From the IMG/VR virus record IMGVR_UViG_3300018426_000089, positions 1 through 33,001 of that record: a DNA stretch of 33,001 nucleotides; one strand, written 5' to 3'. A model generated the notes under the pieces. That model saw only the letters and a program-made list of their open reading frames with translations. It ran no database searches and was not told the origin of the DNA. Position 1 is the first letter of the stretch, and every line of letters begins with the position of its first letter. The DNA is from a virus. The position numbers and the translations under genes were made by a program. This document shows, one piece after another, positions 27,563 to 33,001 of the stretch.

Positions 27563-29005
27563 GTGAATCACCTTGAGTTCGGAGAGCTCTCTCAAAGGCT
27601 CAGAAGATACAAAGATTATCCCGTTGAATTTTGTCTCGATGTTTTCGGGGTTAACCTGGACACATGGCAAAAAACAGCAATGAAAGCGATGGCAAGCAAC
27701 CAGAAAGTCGCGATTGCGGGATGCACTGGTGTCGGCAAGGACTTTTTGGCAGCTAATCTAATCTGGTGGTTTTTAGCTACGCACAGCTACCCTAAGGTAA
27801 TATGCACGGCAGTTAAAGAAGAGACCTTGCGAGATAACCTATGGGCAGAACTCTCCATGCTCCAGAGAAAGTCCCCATTGATTCAAAAGCTATTTACTTT
27901 TGGACTAAAAAAAATAGCAGCCACCGGAGCTGAAGAAGAATGGTTTGCTGTAGCAAGAACTACCTCAAAGAGATACTCCAGCGGAGGTGGCAACGCCCAG
28001 GCGGAAGGCTTGGCTGGAAAATATGCGGAGGATACGCTGGCGGTTGTAGATGAGGCTTCAGGGGTGGACGACACAAATTTCGATGCACTTGAGGGAAGTG
28101 CCAATACCCCTAGGCGAAAAATGCTAATTATAGGAAACCCTCTCCGCAGAACTGGCAGATTCGCTCAGATTTTCTTGGATCCTAGGTTTGGGGGCGATTG
28201 GTATACACAAAATGTTTCATACCTAGACTCGGTAAGAACTTCTGGAACACCTGAAGTTAGAGCAATCAGAGAGAAGTGGATTGAGATGTATGGTAAAAAC
28301 TCAGCCTATGTTCAGGCTAGGGTTTTCGGTCAATTTCCTTCGACATCTACAGACGATACGATATTTACGAGGGAAGAAATACAGGTTGCTTCAGAAAGGG
28401 AAGTGGATCAAGATTTGGATGCCCCAATATGTATAGGCATAGATGTGGCTAGATTTGGCATTGATGAGACAGTTTATGTGGCAAGGCGTGGCATGAAGAT
28501 GCTCGAAATGATATGCGAATCTAGAACCGATGGGCCTCAGGTTGTTGGTCAAGCTATATCGATTGCGACGAAGCTTTGTCAGAAAGGGGAGGATCCGAGG
28601 AAAGTAGTTGAGTTTAGAATTGATGAAACCGGGCTTGGCGGATCTGGGGTTGTAGACCCATTAAGGGAGCAAGGTTGGCAAGTTGCGGGGGTTCATAACG
28701 GATCAAGATCTACCATGCCGGATGACTATTCGAACTTGGGGGCCGAGCTTTGGATGGAAGATGCTAAGAGCGCAATACTTTCTTGTGAGATGATAAAAGA
28801 TGAAATTCTTGCGAATCAATTAGAAACAAGGCAGTATAAGTTCACGGGAAAATCCCGACAAAGGAGATTGTACACAAAAGATGAAATGAGACGAAGCGGA
28901 ATGGGATCGCCAGATAGGGCAGATGCATTTGTTTTAGCTTTTGCAGATTCTGCGAAAATTGGAATCGGAGAAGCTGAGCTTCGTAATACCATTACATTTA
29001 TGTAG
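27563..29005 (+). CDS. terL: Terminase large subunit
   Basis: A 480-residue motor-nuclease starting at GTG 27563, a few bases after GAGGAG; longer readings upstream run through the small-subunit gene. ATPase: Walker A GCTGVGKD (53-60, with an Asp in the last place), Walker B LAVVDEASG (about 159-167), coupling motif IIGNPLRR. Nuclease: GIDVARFG (about 292-299), RIDETGLGGSGVVD (about 352), and DRADAFVLAFA (about 451). It pumps phage DNA into the prohead and cuts it. Confidence 0.93.
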   Translation: MNHLEFGELSQRLRRYKDYPVEFCLDVFGVNLDTWQKTAMKAMASNQKVAIAGCTGVGKDFLAANLIWWFLATHSYPKVICTAVKEETLRDNLWAELSMLQRKSPLIQKLFTFGLKKIAATGAEEEWFAVARTTSKRYSSGGGNAQAEGLAGKYAEDTLAVVDEASGVDDTNFDALEGSANTPRRKMLIIGNPLRRTGRFAQIFLDPRFGGDWYTQNVSYLDSVRTSGTPEVRAIREKWIEMYGKNSAYVQARVFGQFPSTSTDDTIFTREEIQVASEREVDQDLDAPICIGIDVARFGIDETVYVARRGMKMLEMICESRTDGPQVVGQAISIATKLCQKGEDPRKVVEFRIDETGLGGSGVVDPLREQGWQVAGVHNGSRSTMPDDYSNLGAELWMEDAKSAILSCEMIKDEILANQLETRQYKFTGKSRQRRLYTKDEMRRSGMGSPDRADAFVLAFADSAKIGIGEAELRNTITFM

Positions 29006-29007
29006 CT

Positions 29008-30981
29008 ATGTTTGAAAGAGTAAAAAGAGTACTGGGGATAAACCAAAGGGAATCCAGGAATGGCTTTGACTTTGAGTCGAGAGGCACAAATGCGGCCATA
29101 GTCCAGGCATTTCTTAGGGGGGAAGATATTCCAGATGCGACTCACTTTGGGTTAAGAATGAATGACCCCTATTGTCAGAGCGTATCTGTGTTTAGGTGTG
29201 TTAATGTTATATCTTCAACCCTAAGTCAGGTTCCTGTCTCATTAAAAAGAAATGGCAAAGATATTTCAGGTCCATACCGAGACTTATTTTATAAGCCAAA
29301 TAAGCTGATGAACTTAGAGGAAATGATTGAGGCAATAATTGTTCAGATGCTAACTCATGGTAACGCCTTCCTTTTTATCGACGACCCTGATTCTAGGGGG
29401 ATCCCAAGAGCCCTTTTCCCACTCCCGCCTCATTGTATATCCCCGAAGAGAGGTAAGAAGAGCTATCACCTAGATAGTTGGCTAATGGAGTCTGGTCCTA
29501 AGGAAGCGATTGAAATTCCAACAGACAGGATAGTACATTTTAAATATGCGAGCCACCCCAATGACCCAATAGTTGGCGTTGGTCCTCTCGTTTCAGGGAT
29601 GTTGGCTATCGAGACGGACAATCTAGCTGCCGTTTACAATAGGTCAATGCTTAGAAACGGAGGCATGCCTTCTGGAATATTGAGCTACAAGGGCGTGGGA
29701 AGATTGACGGAAGAGATGAAAGAAGAGATTCGCCATAATTGGTACAAGACTTATGGCGGTCCAAGAAATGCGTCCAGGCTTGCTGTCACTAATGCGGATT
29801 GGAGCTGGCAGCAAACTGGTGCGAGCCAGAAGGATATGGATTTCATCGAGGCTCGCAGGTGGAATATGTCCGATATATCAAGAGCATTTAACGTACCGCT
29901 ATTATATCTAAATGAAGAGTCGAACTTTGGAGCGCAAGCAGTTCGCGTTCAAAGAAAAGTTTTCTACGAAGACAATCTTATTCCTCTTGCGAGAAAGCTT
30001 GGCAATAAATTTACGGAGGGCGTGCTTGGTGGTGAGAATAAAAATGGAACTTTCTCTTTTGACTTTTCAGATGTTGCAATCCTTAGAGACGATTATGATG
30101 CTAGGGTGGACGCTGGGGTTAAACTTGCAAAGATGGGATTTAGTATAAATCAAATAAATGAAAATTTGGGATTGGGGATGAAGGCCGAGCCATGGGGCGA
30201 CGATCACATGGTTCCGATCAACATGGTTCCAGTTCAGGATGTAGTAGATCACGAGGTAATTGTTCCAAGCGGGGGCTATGGTTCACAGTCTTTGGAGGAA
30301 AAAGATCCAGCAACTAAAGAAGATGAGGGAACATCTCTCGAAATAGAAGAAAAAGAAGCAGCCCAACATATTCCTCAGAAACTTAGAAATGGATTTTATA
30401 GATCGTTTCAATCACCATCAGGTCTTTCTGAGAGATGCAACAACAGACTAAGAAGAAAACTATTAGGACTGAGATCTAGGGTTTTATCAGCCATTAACCC
30501 AGAAGGCATAGACTTCGATGGCATAGATGAGGCAGTTTCAGAGTTAGATATAGCAGAAGAAATAATGCCATTTCTATTAGGTGCATATGTCGAAGGTGCA
30601 AAGTTTGGCATTGTAGAGAAAGGGGAAGAGGAAAATTCCGCAAGCCTCAATGGAGAAAGAGAATCGAACTACATAATAGAAAGCGCCGCATTATATTGCG
30701 AAGGAAGACATGATGATTTATCTGTTATATCTAACGATATAGGAATGTTAGTATCTCAGGATTTGCTTGATGGATTAAATTGCGGAGAAAAAACCTCAGA
30801 TCTGAAGTGCAGGGTTAGAAACATATTTAATGTTGCAATAAGAAGTGCATATGAGCTTTCAGGAGAAGAAGTTTTCAACAGCTTTGAGACTGCGAGGTCC
30901 TCTCTTTTGGATACAAATCGGGCTTCTAAATGCGCAACGACCGAGCATTCTAGTGGGTTGATTTGCGAAAATAAAGAATGA
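29008..30981 (+). CDS. Phage portal protein (HK97 type) with long C-terminal extension
   Basis: A 657-residue protein. Residues about 40-400 match HK97-type portals: SVSVFRCVNVISSTLSQVPVSL, LYNRSMLRNGG-like AVYNRSMLRNGGMPSGIL, DMDFIEARRWNMSDISRAFNVPLLYL, and a final VPINMVPV. Beyond residue 430 comes an acidic linker and a helical region with ERCNNRLRRKLLGLRSRVL and FNVAIRSAYELSGEEVFNSFE, which makes it 200 residues longer than usual and may be a fused head-morphogenesis-like domain. Two bases after terL. Confidence 0.9.
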   Translation: MFERVKRVLGINQRESRNGFDFESRGTNAAIVQAFLRGEDIPDATHFGLRMNDPYCQSVSVFRCVNVISSTLSQVPVSLKRNGKDISGPYRDLFYKPNKLMNLEEMIEAIIVQMLTHGNAFLFIDDPDSRGIPRALFPLPPHCISPKRGKKSYHLDSWLMESGPKEAIEIPTDRIVHFKYASHPNDPIVGVGPLVSGMLAIETDNLAAVYNRSMLRNGGMPSGILSYKGVGRLTEEMKEEIRHNWYKTYGGPRNASRLAVTNADWSWQQTGASQKDMDFIEARRWNMSDISRAFNVPLLYLNEESNFGAQAVRVQRKVFYEDNLIPLARKLGNKFTEGVLGGENKNGTFSFDFSDVAILRDDYDARVDAGVKLAKMGFSINQINENLGLGMKAEPWGDDHMVPINMVPVQDVVDHEVIVPSGGYGSQSLEEKDPATKEDEGTSLEIEEKEAAQHIPQKLRNGFYRSFQSPSGLSERCNNRLRRKLLGLRSRVLSAINPEGIDFDGIDEAVSELDIAEEIMPFLLGAYVEGAKFGIVEKGEEENSASLNGERESNYIIESAALYCEGRHDDLSVISNDIGMLVSQDLLDGLNCGEKTSDLKCRVRNIFNVAIRSAYELSGEEVFNSFETARSSLLDTNRASKCATTEHSSGLICENKE

Positions 30982-31025
30982 CATTTCCATGTATAGGGAT
31001 GCAAATAAATGATTCATGTCCTTAC

Positions 31026-31046
31026 GCTTGTTTCATCAAGTTTTTT
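31026..31046 (+). terminator. Weak terminator-like hairpin between portal and protease
   Basis: GCTTG-TTTCAT-CAAGT pairs with one G-T and is followed by TTTTTT. The stem is short, so partial termination at most is expected. Confidence 0.3.
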
Positions 31047-31090
31047 CAATAATAATAAACATTAAATTTCCTTTTGGGAGCGTGACAACT

Positions 31091-32929
31091 ATGAAGAAAA
31101 CAGAACTTAATTCTAAAATAACAACTAGCGGAGAAGGCACCGAGCCGGGTGAATTGGAGAAGAGAAGGTGGGATACCCTTTCTCGATTTGGTCTGGATCG
31201 TCCTTCGGGATCTCTTGGGAGAGACTTAGAAGAAGACAAGAAAATTCTTCTTCAAAGAGGAGTTAGGATAAGGGAGACGGTAGTCGAGAAGGATATGGGC
31301 GAGGGTGTTATTCAGTTTATCGCCTGTACAGACGGCGTTAAAAGGGATGGGAATAGAGTTCGGAATGACGGATGGTCATTTACTAACTTTGAGAAAAACC
31401 CTCAGTTTCTCTGGTGTCACGATTACCATTCTCTTCCAATTGGAAAGCATATTAAGTGGGAAATTGCCAAGGATGGCGATGAGTCGGTTCTTCGTTTGTG
31501 GAGTCAATTTTGTAGTGCCGATCTTTATCCTTTCGCGGATAAGGTTAGGCAGATGTATCAGGGCGGATTCCTTCGTGCAGGGTCTGTGGGTTGGATTCCT
31601 CTGGAGTGGGAACCTTTAAAGGACGAAGAAGGGCGAACTGTTGGATTTGATTTTACCAGGAATGAGCTTCTCGAGTTTTCGGCGGTTCCTGTTCCTAGCG
31701 ACCCTGATGCGATTGTTGAGGCTGTTCAAAGAGGAGTGGTTAACTCGGAAGATGTTGAGAGTTTTATGAGGTCTGGCCTTATGGAACCACAGCAGGGTGG
31801 GTTGTTTTACACCCTGTCCTATCGAGATGCAGATTCTGATATTTGCGCCCAGGAGAGTCTTGAGGTTGAGACCACGGAGAGTGAAGGAACCGAAGAGGTC
31901 GATGAACTGCTAGACGGATTAACAGGTTTCTCGGAAGAGGAAATTAACTGCCCGGGAGAGGCGGATCAGGGTGAAGTTTCAATCGAAGAAGAGACTCGGG
32001 AGATTGAGACGGATCATAGTGAAGTTTCAATCGAAGAAGAGGTTCGAGAGATTGAGGAGGACCAGGGACTATCAAGTGAGTTAAATATAGAAACTGGTAT
32101 TGAGGATGAATCCGATGTTGAATCTGAAGAAGATTTAGAACTAGAATATCGGGCAGAGGGCGATGAGATGGAAGAAGCATATGCAAATGCGCAAAAGCTT
32201 GTTACGACGATCCAGGAGGCGAGCAGTCAATTTGCTGATTCTATTATTGCAGCTGTAATGGCGGCCCTTGGCGAAAGTGGCGATAGGGCAAATGAGTCAG
32301 AATCCAGAGAGTCCGAAGAAATTGACAACATCGAAACTCCAGTGTCGGTTGATATTGATCCCGAAGTCATTGATCCTGACCTCGTTGAGGAGATAATCAC
32401 TCAGTCCTTACAGGATGGAATTGCTATGTCCCGCGTGGGGGCTAAGGTTTCGAAGCGAATGAAGGATCGGCTTTGTCGCTGCCGAGATATGTTGATTGAG
32501 GTTACCGACTCCATCAATGAAATAATGGATGAAGAAAAATCAGATGACAAAGACGACGACAATATGTCGAAAGATCTTGAAGTCGCCAATGTTGAATCGT
32601 CTGAATCGGCATCTCATGAAGTCGAGGAAAGCGAAGAGGAGAATGCTGAAGCAAAGAATGAAGGCATTGACATATTATCCTCGTTGCGATCCATTCAAGA
32701 TGCGCTCGGGTTGTTAACAGATGAACACAGACAATGCGAGGATGACAATAATTCGGATTCGGATTCGGATTCGACTGACGAATCTATGAGTAAAATATTG
32801 CAGAGAATTAAATCCTTGAGGGATGAAATTGGCAATATGGAAAATGACAATTCAGCTCCAGAATCAGGAATGGAGCCCAAGTCTGATTATGTTCGTGGTA
32901 TTTTAGAAAAGATACGAGGTAAAGATTAG
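31091..32929 (+). CDS. Prohead protease with fused acidic scaffold-like domain
   Basis: A 612-residue protein starting MKKTELNSKITTSGEG at ATG 31091, ten bases after GGGAG; GTG 31082 is an alternative. The protease is HK97 S78-like (about residues 60-215): GDGWSFTNFEKNPQFLWCHDYHS-type block with H110, GFLRAGSVGW with S165, and NELLEFSAVPVPSDPDAI. The remaining 400 residues are strongly acidic with repeats (GEVSIEEETREIE), a coiled-coil-like middle (EAYANAQKLVTTIQEASSQFADSIIA) and a Ser/Asp run. Such tails act as scaffolds and are cut away during head maturation. The capsid gene would be expected just downstream. Confidence 0.85.
   Translation: MKKTELNSKITTSGEGTEPGELEKRRWDTLSRFGLDRPSGSLGRDLEEDKKILLQRGVRIRETVVEKDMGEGVIQFIACTDGVKRDGNRVRNDGWSFTNFEKNPQFLWCHDYHSLPIGKHIKWEIAKDGDESVLRLWSQFCSADLYPFADKVRQMYQGGFLRAGSVGWIPLEWEPLKDEEGRTVGFDFTRNELLEFSAVPVPSDPDAIVEAVQRGVVNSEDVESFMRSGLMEPQQGGLFYTLSYRDADSDICAQESLEVETTESEGTEEVDELLDGLTGFSEEEINCPGEADQGEVSIEEETREIETDHSEVSIEEEVREIEEDQGLSSELNIETGIEDESDVESEEDLELEYRAEGDEMEEAYANAQKLVTTIQEASSQFADSIIAAVMAALGESGDRANESESRESEEIDNIETPVSVDIDPEVIDPDLVEEIITQSLQDGIAMSRVGAKVSKRMKDRLCRCRDMLIEVTDSINEIMDEEKSDDKDDDNMSKDLEVANVESSESASHEVEESEEENAEAKNEGIDILSSLRSIQDALGLLTDEHRQCEDDNNSDSDSDSTDESMSKILQRIKSLRDEIGNMENDNSAPESGMEPKSDYVRGILEKIRGKD
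31961..32056 (+). repeat. 48-bp tandem repeat in the scaffold region
   Basis: Two in-frame copies (31961-32008 and 32009-32056) share GTGAAGTTTCAATCGAAGAA exactly and encode an acidic 16-residue unit. A third degenerate copy begins after 32056. Confidence 0.8.
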
Positions 32930-33001
32930 CTTTACAAATGTTTCAATAGATGATAAATATTTGATAAGCGTTGCGCAGTGGCCTATTGGCATCATTGCAT
33001 A

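Noticed and set aside
31016-31090. Upstream start of the prohead protease at ATG 31016
   Set aside because: There is no ribosome binding site before it and the region includes a terminator-like hairpin. ATG 31091 (or GTG 31082) after GGGAG is better.

Overview
The window joins two very different stretches of DNA. Positions 1 to about 8,050 are GC-rich and hold a tightly packed array of sixteen small genes, all on the minus strand. Positions from about 8,200 to the end are clearly AT-richer and hold the regulatory, replication and early structural genes of a tailed phage or prophage with an HK97-type head. No ribosomal, tRNA or housekeeping gene is visible, so the host cannot be named. The array's strongest ribosome binding site, AAGAAAGGAGGTGAT, pairs along its length with a 16S tail ending in CCTCCTTTCT, so a host with that tail is likely. 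The small zinc-binding and Csx16-like array proteins remind me of genomes from uncultivated bacteria, but that is a weak impression.

Array (1-8,060). Each unit reads leftward: a GC-rich leader with several small hairpins, a Shine-Dalgarno motif (usually AAGGAG or AAGGAGG), a gene of 54 to 173 codons, then its own GC-rich hairpin. Most of these hairpins are intrinsic terminators with a UNCG tetraloop and a T-rich tail. The leaders are near-copies, while most of the genes are unrelated. Three paralog groups (6/12/13, 4/10 and 11/15) show duplication within the array. In several units the repeated module runs across the start codon into the first codons of otherwise unrelated genes. A leader stem (CAGCCGGA/TCCGGCTG) is kept by paired changes (CAGCGGG/CCCGCTG). 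The array therefore looks like an exchangeable cassette system. Unit 5 is a Csx16-family protein (VVA1548 family, linked to type III CRISPR and cyclic-oligonucleotide signalling), so the array may carry anti-defence or defence-modulating cargo.

Phage control and accessory region (8,200-13,040). It has an unknown gene, a membrane-anchored coiled-coil protein, a leftward operon (PD-(D/E)XK-like nuclease, two unknown proteins, a secreted or membrane-linked thermonuclease, one small protein), two rightward XRE regulators, and a leftward pair (membrane peptide and a 242-residue unknown). Two divergent intergenic regions contain palindromes and share the 9-mer TTGAATAAT.

Replication, recombination and nucleotide metabolism (13,041-26,340). 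In order: Cas4/RecB-like Fe-S nuclease, Sak4-like ATPase, SSB, an AP2-domain protein, SNF2 helicase, a small coiled coil, a Holliday-junction-resolvase-like nuclease, a replication-initiator-like protein, a TOPRIM primase-helicase, a second AP2-like protein, a nucleotide-modification-associated protein, a class II ribonucleotide reductase, and a protein with archaeo-eukaryotic-primase-like motifs and a C-terminal winged helix. Genes overlap or nearly touch, as in a phage operon.

Packaging and head (26,332-32,929). An HNH endonuclease lies on the opposite strand, followed by an RRM RNA-binding protein (unusual in a phage), a terminase small-subunit candidate, large terminase, portal, and a prohead protease fused to a long acidic scaffold-like tail. 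No integrase is seen, so I cannot tell whether the array is phage cargo, host DNA beside a prophage, or an assembly join.
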